From NCBI RefSeq assembly GCF_035046505.1, contig NC_089823.1:7624645-7688644 (forward strand): a stretch of DNA of 64,000 nt, given 5' to 3'. This document shows, piece after piece, positions 42,592 to 54,624 of the stretch (position 1 is its first letter; each line of letters opens with the position of its first letter). The position numbers were made by a program, and so were the translations under genes. The stretch comes from Tiliqua scincoides. Its lineage: Eukaryota; Chordata; Lepidosauria; Squamata; Scincidae. The notes below the pieces were generated by a model. The model did no database searches. It worked only from the letters and a program-made list of their open reading frames with translations, and had not been told where the DNA came from.

Positions 42592-43520
42592 GCATAATGG
42601 AAACATGGTGGAATGCAGAGAACCAGTGGGATACCGCAATCCTGGGACAGAGAAGGGCGTGTTGGTTGGGGGGGTGGCCATTTATGTTAAAGAAGGGGTG
42701 AAATCCAGCGAAGTAGAGATTGAAGGCGGGTCCAATTCCACCATAGAATTGCTGTGGGTTAAATTACCAGGTTCAAGGAGTGATGTAATATTGGGGACAT
42801 GCTACCGTCCTCCGGACCAGAAACCAGAAGGGGAACTTGAGATGAGGAAACAGATCAGGGAGGTGTCGAGGAGGGACAGGGTTGCAGTCATGGGGGACTT
42901 CAATTATCCTCACATCAACTGGGTCAATTTGTGCTCTGGTCATGAAAGAGCAACTGGTTTTCTTGACATGCTAAATGACTGTGCTTTACAGCAATTAGTC
43001 ATGGGGCCCACCAGAGGACAGGCGACTCTGGATTTAGTATTGTGTGGCACTCAGGACCTGGTTAGAGAGGTAAACATTACTGAGCCATTGGCGTTTCAAT
43101 GTAAGTAAGTGTAAAGTCATGCACATGGGGGCAAAAAATCAAAACTTTACATATAGGCTAATGGGTTCTGAGCTGTCTGTGACAGATCAGGAGAGAGATC
43201 TTGGGGTCCTTGTGGACAGCTCGATGAAAGTGTCAACCCAATGCATGGAAGCAGTGAAGAAGGCTAATTCCATGCTTGGGATCATTAGGAAAGGCACTGA
43301 GAATAAGACAGTTAATATTGTAATGCCGTTGTATAAATCGATGGTAAGGCCACACCTGGAGTATTGCTTCCAGTTCTGGTCACCACATCTCAAAAAGGAC
43401 ATAGTAGAGATGGAAAAGGTGCAGAGGAAAGCAACCAAAATGACTACTGGGCTGGGACACCTTCCCTATGAGAAAAGGATACAGCGTTTGGGCCTCTTCA
43501 GTCTAGAAAAGAAGCGAGAT
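42592..43520 (+). mobile_element. CR1 LINE: endonuclease joined to reverse-transcriptase C-terminus
   Basis: 42592-43107 encodes the second half of the CR1 endonuclease (GVAIYVKEGVKSSE, GTCYRPPDQKPEG, VAVMGDFNYPHINW, DLVLCGTQDLV). At about 43108 it switches to KCKVMHMGAKNQN and the reverse-transcriptase C-terminus (YKSMVRPHLEYC, LPYEKR). About 1.3 kb that lies between these points in the 44560 copy's family is missing, so this is an internally deleted copy. It also stops before the 3' UTR (~43520). Confidence 0.9.
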
Positions 43521-43748
43521 GGAACTTGGGTTCCATCAAATTTACAAAAAATTTACCCCCAAAAAATTGATTTCTCAAATGAAACTGGAGCAGATAATCT
43601 TTGATATGGGTGACAATTAGCTCAATTTGTTGAAATATACCCTATTTATTCAGCTCATTATACATGAGCCATAGTCCATAATACATGTTGGTGGCCATGT
43701 TGACTGAAGTATTACCAATTCTCAGCTACCTCAATAACATTCTGAAGG

Positions 43749-43826
<78 letters not shown>

Positions 43827-44559
43827 GGGGATCATCCACTTCCTGCTTCAGATTAAGCAGAGGTGCAACTAAGAAGGGCAGAATGGAAGTTACCCTCTCA
43901 TCTCACCCCCCCTTGTTCACTATCTGATCACCCCCCACTCCAAGAGCATCTACTTTTTTCAGCAGCTCACTTGAAGGCTGTGTCACATGTACCTGCTTGT
44001 TACTTAATCATTCCATCCAGTGCTGGCATGCATGTGCAGATGGACCCACCACAGTTATATCATGCTATGGGCAATTATCCTGTTGCAGTTGGGTGAGCCT
44101 ATCACTGGTTTTTCCTCTCCAGATGAGAAGGGAAGGCCTGAAGCTGCATCCCTCACTCAAGCCTGCATGAGTAAGCCGCAGATTCACATGAGAGGCTTCT
44201 GTCCTCTTACGAGACACCTGGGCCTCAATGTGGGCAAAGCCCCATTCCTGATGGCAGGACAAGCAGGCTGTGACTCACCTCGCTGCCCACTTGGTGTGTG
44301 GGTTGGATTGGTTTACCCTCCAAGTTTGCTCTTCTCCTCTAATTGCAATGTTGCCCACTCCATGGAGTCAGGTGAGTCATTCAGAATCCCTCCAGCTGTG
44401 CAGCCAATGCCTTCTGACAGGTGCCTCCAGTTTGGAATGCCAGAGCTTTCTGAAAAGCACTTGGTTTGGTGAAAAACCAGAAGTGCCTTCCAGATGCTTC
44501 TGGCAGACTTTCTGAGGTGCAGGAAGGTCTGCAAGACATTGTGGGGCAGTGCAGTATCC
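43521..44559. other. Single-copy sequence with (TG)n(AG)n
   Basis: A TG run followed by an AG run lies at 43751-43821. The plus-strand frames around 43863-44515 overlap and have no domain I can name. Confidence 0.45.
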
Positions 44560-46464
44560 AGTAGGCAGAGGACTGCCAGAGAAGCGGTTGGCCCTCTGGA
44601 TGGTGAGGGAGGGAAAGGGGAGATAAAAGGAGACTTAGAGATGGCAGAGAAATTAAATGAGTTCTTTGCATCTGTCTTCACGGCAGAAGACCTCGGGCAG
44701 ATACCGCTGCCCGAACGGCCCCTCCTAACCGAGGAGTTAAGTCAGATAGAGGTTAAAAGAGAAGATGTTTCAGACCTCATTGATAAATTAAAGATCAATA
44801 AGTCACCGGGCCCTGATGGCATCCACCCAAGGGTTATTAAGGAATTGAAGAATGAAGTTGCAGATCTCTTGACTAAGGTATGCAACTTGTCCCTCAAAAT
44901 GGCCACGGTGCCAGAAGATTGGAGGATAGCAAATGTCACGCCTATCTTTAAAAAGGGAAAGAGGGGGGACCCGGGAAACTATAGGCCGGTCAGCCTAACA
45001 TCCATACCGGGTAAGATGGTGGAATGCCTCATCAAAGATAGGATCTCAAAACACATAGACGAACAGGCCTTGCTGAGGGAGAATCAGCATGGCTTCTGTA
45101 AGGGTAAGTCTTGCCTCACGAACCTTATAGAATTCTTTGAAAAGGTCAACAGGCATGTGGATGCGGGAGAACCCGTGGACATTATATATCTGGACTTTCA
45201 GAAGGCGTTTGACACGGTCCCTCACCAAAGGCTACTGAAAAAACTCCACAGTCAGGGAATTAGAGGACAGGTCCTCTTGTGGATTGAGAACTGGTTGGAG
45301 GCCAGGAAGCAGAGAGTGGGTGTCAATGGGCAATTTTCATAGTGGAGAGAGGTGAAAAGCGGTGTGCCCCAAGGATCTGTCCTGGGACCGGTGCTTTTCA
45401 ACCTCTTCATAAATGACCTGGAGACAGGGGTGAGCAGTGAGGTTGCAAAGTTTGCGGACGACACCAAACTTTTCCAAGTGGTGAAGACCAGAAGTGATTG
45501 TGAGGAGCTCCAGAAGGATCTCTCCAGACTGGCAGAATGGGCAGCAAAATGGCAGATGCGCTTCAATGTCAGTAAGTGTAAAGTCATGCACATTGGGGCA
45601 AAAAATCAAAACTTTAGATATAGGCTGATGGGTTCTGAGCTGTCTGTGACAGATCAGGAGAGAAATCTTGGGGTGGTGGGGGACAGGTCGATGAAAGTGT
45701 CGACCCAATGTGTGGCAGCAGTGAAGAAGGCCAATTCTATGCTTGGGATCATTAGGAAGGGTATTGAGAACAAAACGGCTAATATTATAATGCCGTTGTA
45801 CAAATCTATGGTAAGGCCACACCTGGAGTATTGTGTCCAGTTCTGGTCGCCGCATCTCAAAAAAGACATAGTGGAAATGGAAAAGGTGCAAAAGAGAGCG
45901 ACTAAGATGATTACGGGGCTGGGGCACCTTCCTTATGAGGAAAGGCTACGGCGTTTGGGCCTCTTCAGCCTAGAAAAGAGACGCCTGAGGGGGGACATGA
46001 TTGAGACATACAAAATTATGCAGGGGGTGGACAGAGTGGATAGGGAGATGCTCTTTACACTCTCACATAACACCAGAACCAGGGGACATCCACTAAAATT
46101 GAGTGTTGGGAGATTTAGAACAGACAAAAGAAAATATTTCTTTACTCAGCGTGTGGTTGGTCTGTGGAACTCCTTGCCATAGGATGTGGTGATGGCGTCT
46201 AGCCTGGACGCCTTTAAAATGGGATTGGACAAGCTTCTGGAGGAAAAATCCATTATGGGGTACAAGCCATGATGTGTATGCGCAACCTCCTGATTTTAGA
46301 AATGGGTTTTGTCAGAATGCCAGATGCAAGGGAGGGCACCAGGATGAGGTCTCTTGTTATCTGGTGTGCTCCCTGGGGCATTTGGTGGCCCGCTGTGAGA
46401 TACAGGAAGCTGGACTAGGTGGACCTATGGCCTGATCCAGTGGGGCTGTTCTTATGTTCTTATG
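44560..46464 (+). mobile_element. CR1 LINE, 1.9 kb, best-preserved copy
   Basis: It spans the region just before the reverse transcriptase through the complete 3' UTR, ending GGCTGTTCTTATGTTCTTATG. The 5' truncation lies near 44560-44570. It carries an almost open reverse-transcriptase gene, annotated separately. Confidence 0.95.
44570..46272 (+). pseudogene. CR1 reverse transcriptase (partial ORF2)
   Basis: One frame reads from REAVGPLDGEGG through NEFFASVFTAEDL, SPGPDGIHPRVIK, NYRPVSLTSIPGKM, then motif A (DIIYLDFQKAFDTVPH), motif B (GVPQGSVLGP) and catalytic motif C (FADD, codons at 45451-45462). It continues to the thumb and C-terminal block (MVRPHLEYCVQFWSP, LPYEERLRRLGL) and ends LEEKSIMGYKP with TGA at 46270-46272. 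Only two in-frame stops are seen, TAG at 45340-45342 and at 46180-46182. The endonuclease half is missing, so it cannot be autonomous. Confidence 0.93.
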
Positions 46465-47764
46465 ACTCAGAGGCTACAGGTCTCAGACTTTTACTCTTGT
46501 CCTCTAGGACCTGTAGAGGTGTGTCCCTACCTTGCTTCCTTCCCCCTTCTCTCTCCTGGCCTTCCAACAAATAAGAGCTCCTTCCATGAGCTTTGCCAGC
46601 CAGCATGGAGTCCACCACGCCATGAGGTCATACGTACCCACGGAAAGGGAATAGCTCTAGGATTCCCTGTGCTGAGGTCTAGGACCTGCACCACCAAAGC
46701 AATGTACATGCTGTTAAACTGTAAGTACAGTGTTTTTCTTAGAACCTTCTTACTGCCTCTGCTCCTGTTTTACTGTTAGCAAATTAATGGGGGTTGACGA
46801 GGAGCAACTGGAAAAAAGGTCTTTAGCCATATGACTCAACTTAGTTTACATGCATTGCCCTTTTGCCACCAGAGCACACCAAAAGTCACACCACACACTC
46901 ACTCACTCCCTCAACTGCAGGAAAGTGATATCCCTAAAACTGGCAGCATTGTGAACGTCAAACCGTTGAGATTTTGCAGAGGTTAACCTTGGCGTGATCA
47001 GAGAATCAAAGGAGACCAGAAGTGGCTGGGTGTTAGACTGGGGAACAAAGTGAAATCCTTCCTGCACAAGCACTTCTCAAATTACAGAACCTGCGACTGC
47101 TGTTTCCTGGGAAGGGTCAGCACCTTCCCTTGTTCCTGACAGACAAAGAACATGCAAGAGGTGCACAGATGCACCACTTAGCCAAACAGCTGGCTAATCA
47201 CAGGATTTGCGGCAGACAAACTTTTGTTTGAAGACAATGGAATGAAATGTCTTTTCCTCATATGTGTGGGAAGTCCTTTGTTCTTCTTGTTGTGTTGGTT
47301 TTTGTTCTGTTCAGCAGCTGGGCCTGTTCTAAGGTGGCTTCCCCCCCCCCCCCCCGTTACCTCCATTTTGAAAAAGCTCTGGCAGAGACAGACATTTCAA
47401 AGCAGCAGACCCACCAGTATTTTGCATGTAAAAACAGGGATACTCAAGTGAAAATTTGAAGTGAGCGGAAATTTCTCCGGCAAACTTTCCTGCACTGAAC
47501 CCATGAAAAATGGCACAGACAGGTGCTCCAGCCTCACTTTTCCCATTACTTCTTCCTGTAGTTCTAGTGGGGGGGGGGGGGGGAAGGTGACTGCATGCCT
47601 CTTGGATTCTGGCAGCCATGCACTTGCTCCTTTTTCTTCCATGTCTCCTTTCAGTGAGGGACCAGAGGGAGTAGGAACTATCACTTTGTGATTCTGCCCC
47701 CACCCTGACATCATCTGGGTAGGGGCTACTCACAAAGGTGGTACCCAGGAACAGTGGAGAAAGT
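46465..47764. other. Single-copy sequence with C- and G-runs
   Basis: C-run at 47340-47355 and G-run at 47569-47583. No exon was recognised. Confidence 0.4.
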
Positions 47765-48020
47765 GGATGCCACTGAGTGTTGGGAGAATTAGGACAGACA
47801 AAAGAAAATATTTCTTCACCCAGCATGTGATTAGTCTGTGGAACTCCTTGCCACAGGAAGTGGTGATGGCTTCTTGCCTAGATGCCTTTAAGAGGAAACC
47901 GGACAAATTTCTGGAGGAAAAGTCCATCATGGGTCATAATATTGCAAGCTCCTGATTTTAGAAATAGACTACATCAAAATGTCAGATGCAGGGGAGGGCA
48001 CCAGGATGCAGGTTTTGTAG
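47765..48020 (+). mobile_element. CR1 fragment
   Basis: It encodes LSVGRIRTDKRKYFFTQHVIS and SLDAFK-type residues to the protein's end, then part of the 3' UTR (GGGAGGGCACCAGGATGC). It breaks off before the octamer tail. Confidence 0.88.
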
Positions 48021-49434
48021 TTTTGTTTGTTCCTATGTTATAGCGGGATGCAAATAACCAGGACAAAAATAAACAAAACAAAAACAAACTCAGATGCAAA
48101 TGTCCAGGGACACCCATGACCAGGATGCATTTGACCAGGACACAATTGTCCAGCAAGCTAATACCCTAGTACCCCCTCTACCCCTCAAAACCATCCTCTG
48201 AGGGTCATGGAACTGTCCAGAAGAGTGGAATTGGTACAGGCAAGGGGTCCAGGGGCATAAGAGAATTTCTTAAACATTGGACAGAGGTAGCTGCAGGTAG
48301 TTGTTCTGCCAGATTCCCAGTCCAAACTCCACCTGGAGAATTATGCCCACTTTGAGCTAATTAGCTGCCCTTCTTTCCTCAAAAATGACCCTGGTTTTGC
48401 CCTGCAGTACTGCTGGATCCCACCACCAGGGTAGCTCACCTGTTCAACCTGCAGAGGTCCTCTCTCCTGCCAGCAGCCTCCCACCACTACAGCAGCCCCT
48501 TGGTCCTCAGCAGGTCTTGGGCAGAGCAGCCACACACCAACCTCTAGTGTCTCCAAAGTCCATAGCCCAGCCAGTCCTCAAGCTTTCCTCCTTCTGCTAC
48601 CCCACCAAACTCTCCCTTCATCAGGTGCTTTTATGCCTGAGGGCCCTATTGCCTTCAATAGGCTGCAGCTGTGCAGCACACTCTGCTGGATGCCCAGGCC
48701 TTACCCTTAAAGGGAACACTGCTGACACCACATCTACCTCCTCACCAGATCTTCCGAGATTCCAATACAGTAGTTGAGCTCTAATGCCTCTGCCCAATTT
48801 TGAGAAATTTCACCCTCTCTTTACAGTCAACAGTCAACAAAACCTTTATTAGGCATAAACATTTGATAGGTGAGGGCTCTGTACAGAAATCGTAGAGAGT
48901 ATAAATCTAAGTAGTACACAAATATATGTCTATGTGCACACCTATGTGTACACACAGATACAACGTACATTACATTTTACAAACAAACATGAATTATTTA
49001 AAAGACAGAAACAATCAGTTACTCTTCGGATCTTGCCAGAATGTAGCCTACTCAGTGATTACTTGGTACAGAAAGCTTGGCTCGATTCAGAATACTCAAA
49101 TTTAGGAACTGTGCGACTGAGAGTGTTGTATGTTCTACATCACCTGCTAGAAGGAATTGAATCATATCTTTCCCTCTCTTTACATTCCCCTACATCCACG
49201 CCTGATCTCTTCTGTACTTTATTTTAACTTTTCAGAGCATTCTAAATTGTTCAGAACATTAAAGAGCTGAGTTAATTAAAAAATATATATATAACTCTTA
49301 AACCCAATTACACTTTCTGGGATGTCTAAAACACATGAAAGAAAGGCCAATCCTGTGGGAAGACTTTGCACAGGCCAGCTGCTCATGGATCCCAGTAACA
49401 ATTAACATCACATTGAAATGGAAATTCCTGAGCC
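48021..49434. other. Single-copy; possible regulatory-type repeat at 48289-48765
   Basis: On the minus strand 48289-48765 has a TATA-like GGCATAAAAGC (near 48630) within GC-rich sequence, which could be part of an LTR or other promoter-bearing repeat; no ends were found. A CAACAAAACCTTTATTAGGC segment near 48835 resembles a LINE tail. Confidence 0.3.
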
Positions 49435-49562
49435 CAGTAGTGTAGCTAAGGGGGTGCAAAGCATTACGTTTAGCAGGGAGCCTCACCGCCATGTGCAAGT
49501 GGCCTCTGCCTCTCCGCTCCGGTGCCATTCCCATTAGTTGGAGCCAAACGGAGGCGTTTCCT
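49435..49562. mobile_element. Family C left half
   Basis: CAGTAGTGTAGCTAAGGGGG, CAGGGAGCCTCACCG and a GGTGCCATTCCC arm. The right half is missing. Confidence 0.75.
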
Positions 49563-50838
49563 GCTAAGTACCAACAGATCGCTAAATGCTCCACAGTAGC
49601 TATTAGGGTCCTTTATGAACATGGTTGCAAGTTTTCACTGTTCTATAGTCGTCCCTTACACTAAAAAAAACCCACCAAACCAACAGGATGGATTGTGTTG
49701 AGCTGGGAGCGTATGTAAATGTCAGTTGCTCTTCAGGGTTAACACAATGCAGACCGGCAGCCTAGAGCTACATGGTCCATAATTGTCCTCTGAGCTCTCA
49801 TTTTGCAAATGGCTTCTCTTAACAGCAGTCCTTTCTCAACCCATCAGCACTTGATCTTCACTGGGTCACAGTCAGATTTACAGAGCAGAGCACGGACTCC
49901 CGCCTGTCTCGCAGTGCATAAAGAATTCTGAAAAGGGATTATATTGCAGATTTGGCCTTCTGTGGAGTCATAACATTTAAAATGCCATTAAACCTGTGCT
50001 TTCACTTCTCTGTGGGTTCCTATGTCCCACGGCTTGCAAAATTTCACTATCTGCAGGGGTTTGCATTGTACTCTGAGCTCTTTGTGAAGCCGCCTGTGTT
50101 TCTACAAAGCCATTATGGGGGGGAAAGGGGAATGTGGCAGCCTGGATTTGTGTTTCTCTATGACGATTTTGCGTGACACTTATTTATATACCTTATTATG
50201 TACTGTAGTCCCTGGTGATCATTTTTCACAGTGATCTAACTTGCTTTGTATTCCTAACTGCCGAAAGGCCTGAAGCACTATGGTTCCATGTTATTAAAAA
50301 CAAGGAAGAAGAGGGCACAGATTTTAAAGAACGCCACAACAGACAATCTGATTTGGAGCCTCTTGGAAGCTGTTAAATCTTCCCAGGAACCAGGGGCTTC
50401 TGTTCTCAAAGTATTTAATGCATACTTCCTGCCTTTCTTTGCAGAGGGGTTGGCTTAAACAGAGCCCACTTTATTGATTATTTGGCTTAGTTTGATCTAT
50501 GACTTGTGTTCCTTTTCCCCACCACAGACACCAGGTTTGCTACAGCAATCTCATATGCTCAAAGTGTATGCAATTTCTGTGCTCGGCGTGGGTACGAACA
50601 TTTTGACACAAAATGCGAAGAAATCGCCCTGAAACTAGGGAGGGGATTTTCCCCATTGCATTTCTTGATTGTTCCTTTGGTTCACCCTGTCACTTCTCCA
50701 GAACACCATTTTAACTAGCAGAATTTCAAAAATAAATTATCGAACTGGAGCACTGTTCAGTTCCTTCAGCTCATTTGCATCCCCCCCTCGTGTGTGTTTC
50801 CTTTCTATTGATAATATTGTGGAAATTGTGAAATCACT
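49563..50838. other. Repeat-free island
   Basis: About 1.3 kb without any window repeat, the cleanest such stretch in the second half. At 50516-50526 a TTTTCCCCACCACAG string looks like a splice acceptor and opens into a 64-codon frame (TRFATAISYAQSV...), but no donor, homologue or domain is recognisable. Confidence 0.35.
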
Positions 50839-51185
50839 AACAGCCCAATCCTAACCTTTTCCTTACCATAGCATGCCAAAAAAGCATGCACACTATGGCG
50901 GTGGGAGGTTATGATTGGGAGGCTTGAGAGAGGAAAGGAAAAATATTTTCCCTTACTTCCCCTAAGCCAGTGCATCTTGACCACCAATGCATCTCCTTGG
51001 ACTTGTGCCAGCTCTTTAGCTGGTAGAAATCTTAAGAGACAAAGGGGATGTGTCAGCTGGCTCAAGAGGGGATAGTATGTGGTACAAGTTGCCCACACCA
51101 GGTGCCACTCTCTTTCACCTCTGACATGCCCCTGGTCCTTCCCCCATTCCGACCCAATCCTCCCATTCCCGTCCTGTTCCACCCA
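50839..51185. repeat. Family L repeat, long copy
   Basis: It starts ACAGCCCAATCCTAACC and contains mirrored GCATGCCAAAAAAGCATGC and CAGCTCTTTAGCTGG hairpins and the TTGGACTTGTGCCAGC block shared with 39965-40225. The right terminus is not preserved. Confidence 0.55.
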
Positions 51186-51274
51186 TCATGCTGACTTATC
51201 ATCATCCGCAGGGCTCCACTTCGTTACCACCCCAGTGCTTTCCTTCCCCACCATCTGCAGAGGTGGTTGGGAAG

Positions 51275-51405
51275 CATGCAGATGCCTCCGTTTTGTTCTA
51301 GTGGCCCAGAATGGCTCAGAAGGGGCTGGGAAGGGTTCGCTTACACGGTGCGGTGAGGTGCCCTGCAAAACTTAGTATTTTGCACCCCCTCTAGCTACGC
51401 TACTG
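51275..51405. mobile_element. Family C right half
   Basis: GCCCAGAATGGCTCAGAAGG, CTGCAAAACTTAGTATTT and the CTCTAGCTACGCTACTG terminus. Confidence 0.78.
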
Positions 51406-51696
51406 TTGGTACAGCCACTTCCGATTGGGACATGAAATGCTGAATTTTATGGCAGAACTTGTAAGAAACAAAGTCATCTCTTGCATGTAATATCCAGTAT
51501 ATTACGCTCAAAAACTGCAAATTGTAGGCTTGCCAACTTTTTTTTCCTGGCAGGACTTTTTTATGTTTAATAGCTGGACTAGCAGAATTCAACAGGTAAA
51601 GCTTTTCCTGCAGATGCAGTACTAGGAAAAATCTCTGTGCCCACAGTGTTCCCTCAGCCATCCATTTCTTATAGCACTGTAGCTCACCAATATTGT

Positions 51697-52153
51697 TGTT
51701 GTTGGCATCCTTCAGTCTCGGAAGACTATGGTATCGTGCTCTGAATGGTGGTTCTGGAACAGAGTGTCCTCTTCAGTGTGCGAAGCCTGGGTAAAGTAGA
51801 TATGGAGGATAGACTGTTTCCCATGCAGCAAATCCCCCCTCTCCACGTCGCTGAAATGGTTCAATGGAAAGGCAGAAGCCAGTACGGTTGGTTCCAAAAC
51901 TTGACTGTGTTCAGCCATGAACTGCCTTAGGGATTCCGGCTCCAGATTTTGCCTCGAGGTGACTCCTGAAGCCTTTTGCCATAACTGGATGTAGCCACAA
52001 GGCAGTGGAGGTTTGGGATCAGAGTTTTTCTTCTCTCAGATGAGCTGCCTTCCCAGGCTAACGAGTCCCATCTCCCGGGTAGCTGTTTAGTCGCCTCTTA
52101 CAACAAGTACGGCCAAACTGAGGGCCTATTCTTATCCCCAGCCCCCAGGGGAT
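51697..52153 (-). mobile_element. 457-bp composite retroelement with the LINE/5S-SINE tail
   Basis: A perfect 14-bp target duplication, CTCACCAATATTGT, lies at 51683-51696 and 52154-52167. On the minus strand it starts CCCCTGGGGGCTGGGGATAA and passes through TTGTAAGAGGCGACTAAAC. It ends TTCCAGAACCACCATTCAG, then a GACTGAAGGATGCCAAC tail and an AAC-rich end. The last ~60 nt match the partner LINE's 3' end; the first ~390 nt do not occur elsewhere in the window. It is either an internally deleted LINE (5' UTR joined to 3' end) or an independent SINE-like family. Confidence 0.85.
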
Positions 52154-52372
52154 CTCACCAATATTGTCCCTTAACAATAGCAACATATTCACACCAAGTA
52201 GGAATAACTGTATGAAGCTTTGGGGGGGGGGGAATTGGGGATGCAGTCATTGCCCCCACCCCAACTTCCATGAATTCACTGTGCATATGCTTGAATAAAT
52301 GTAGGCTCTTCTATGTGCAATTCATACCCTCCATTTTTCCAGGGTACCAATTTGCTCTATGGCAGTGGTTCT

Positions 52373-52725
52373 CACACATTTAGCACCGGGACACACTTTT
52401 GAGAATGAGAATCCGTCAAGACCCACCAGAAGTGATGTCATGACCGGAAGTGACATCATCAAGCAAGAACATTTTTAACAACCCTAGGCTGCAATCCTAC
52501 CCACACTTACCCAGGGGTAAGTCCCATTGACTATCATTGTTAAAAGAATATACATGGGAACTTGTTAAAAGTACAGACCTGTCACATTTCCCCAAATTCA
52601 GTCACACACCATGGTAGCATCAAGTCTAATATATTAAAAATAAAATGTTGAAATGAATTGGGACCCACCTGAAATTGGCTCGTGACCCACCTAGTGGGTC
52701 CCGACCCATAGTTTGAGAGACACTG
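52373..52725 (-). mobile_element. Family B hAT miniature, complete
   Basis: CAGTGGTTCTCACACATTTAG ... CATAGTTTGAGAGACACTG, with a perfect 8-bp duplication, CTCTATGG, at 52365-52372 and 52726-52733. 353 bp. It shares the mirrored GTGATGTCATGACC / GGAAGTGACATCATC segment with the copies at 16353 and 23331. Confidence 0.95.
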
Positions 52726-53753
52726 CTCTATGGGGAAATATAAGTATCTGGGCTCTAAATTCTGATTGAAGTGAGGAGGCTGGGCAGGCCAGTGGCATCC
52801 CCCCCAGTTCCCACTGGCATAGCTAAGACAGGGCTGGGAGGGTGCATTGCCCCCCAAAGTGGCAGTTTTCTACTCTCTCCACTAGGGGGTGATGGTGCTT
52901 ACCTTGACAGTGTGCCAAATGCCACAAAACTGCCCTCCTGCGCACCCTCGTCCTGTCTGACTCCAAATGAAATTGCTTCCAGGGCCAGGGCCACACATGC
53001 ATGGGGGAAGGGAGTGACAGTGCAGGTGTGGGGTGTGTGCGTGTGTGATGTATCATCATGCATTCCGACCCTGGGTACCAGCCACCCCCAGCTACACTAC
53101 TGCCAATTCTTTACCATGAATTGCTTGCGGGACCATCTGAATGGGTCTTTTATCTTCAAGACTCCACAGGAGTATTGCTATTTGCTGTGCGATTCCTGAA
53201 AACACACACACACACAACATCAATAAACAAACAAACAAAACAATTGCCCCTACTCAATACTGCAAGATATGTGTGGGAAGCCAGTGGCTGCATTTCAGTG
53301 GTTTCTATTTGTTTCTCTCTCACTCAATCTCTTTTGTCCCCATCTCTGTCTCACAGGATTTACTCAGTGCCTCAGGCAAGGCCTTAATAACGGTAGGCCT
53401 ACACTATTTATGTTCCTAAATAGTGGAAACATGGACGAGAGAGTTTTGTCTTCTAGGAACTCATAAATAGCTCCCAGAAGCAATAATCAAAGAGACATGG
53501 GGTGGGGGGGGGCAGGAACGAATGCAAATAGCAGAACTCAGGCTGCATGACTCGGTTGTGTTGATTGTAAAAGAACGTAGTGTTTTTGTAACTCTCTGTA
53601 TCTTTCAGGCACTGTGGAGGTGTCACTCCAAGATGCATTTCATTTCAAAATGCAGATAGTCCAAATCAAATCGAAACCAATAGGGGAAAGTTCTCAATTG
53701 CCAGAATGGCCAGATCATAATGAAATGCAGGAAGGACTCAGAAGTAGCAAGGA
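52726..53753. other. Single-copy sequence
   Basis: No gene recognised. Short (GT)n at 53028-53048, (AC)n at 53202-53216. Confidence 0.4.
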
Positions 53754-54081
53754 CAGTGGCGTTGCTAGGGGGTGCAGGGGGTGTGGGATGTACTGGGTGA
53801 CACGCTTGGGGAGGGTGACAGCACTACTTGCCAAAATTTTTAACATCTTGGTGTTTTTGAATAATACCATCATGTTATATATCAATCAATGTGCAGTTCC
53901 ATGCAAAATGCAGTGAAACAAATCACATTGAAATATCTCTATTCTGTCAAATGTTATAGTCAAAACCCCAGTGGGGGCAGGGTGATGGCATTGACCTGCC
54001 CACTGCATAGGAGGAGGTCCATCATAGGGGTGACACGCTGGCCACCCACACTGGGTGGCACAAACCCTGGTGATGCCACTG
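53754..54081 (+). mobile_element. Family D hAT-like miniature
   Basis: CAGTGGCGTTGCTAGGGGG ... CCCTGGTGATGCCACTG, 328 bp. Flanks AGCAAGGA / AGCGAGAA agree at 6 of 8 positions. The interior carries ATAATACCATCATGTTATAT and AACCCCAGTGGGGGCAGGG. Confidence 0.85.
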
Positions 54082-54624
54082 AGCGAGAAGAAGGTTTCCT
54101 TTCTTCAGTTATTTATCATGGCCCTTCAGGCACACTTCTCGGGCCATCTTATAAGAATAAAATAAAATAAAATCAACTACAATAATGAATAAAGAACCAA
54201 AAGACAAAATGGTTCAACAATGCAACCAGAACGATTAAAAGATGGGGGAGGGGTTGGGGGGACATGACTGATCTCAGAAACACTAAAGACTCAATTCTAC
54301 CTAAGTGGCGTGCCAGGCCTTTGTTGTGTGGCAAAAGTGCCATAAAGCATTTTTTGACCCTGTAGCCCCTGCCTGAGCTTTCCAGCTGGTATGGATGCAA
54401 GCAGGGATGACTGCCAGCAGTGGCGATGCTAGGGGGGTGCGAGAGGTGCGGGCCGCACCGTGCGACACGCCCTGGGGGGTGACGTGCTAAAATCGCACCT
54501 TTACGAGCTACCTCATCATGCCATACACCGTTGGATGCGGAATGACCAGCAGAACACAATGCAAAAAACCCGTTGAGATCACTCCTTTCCTTCAAAAGCT
54601 ATGGCCAAAAAACCGGAAGGAAAA

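Noticed and set aside
45337-45927. 196-codon minus-strand frame
   Set aside because: It is exactly antisense to the CR1 reverse transcriptase; its codons are shadows of that gene.
48289-48765. Third LTR on the minus strand
   Set aside because: A TATA-like box and GC-rich sequence are present, but no TG...CA ends or flanking duplication could be found.
50526-50717. Conserved coding exon
   Set aside because: There is an acceptor-like string, but no donor, no recognisable protein similarity and no neighbouring exon.
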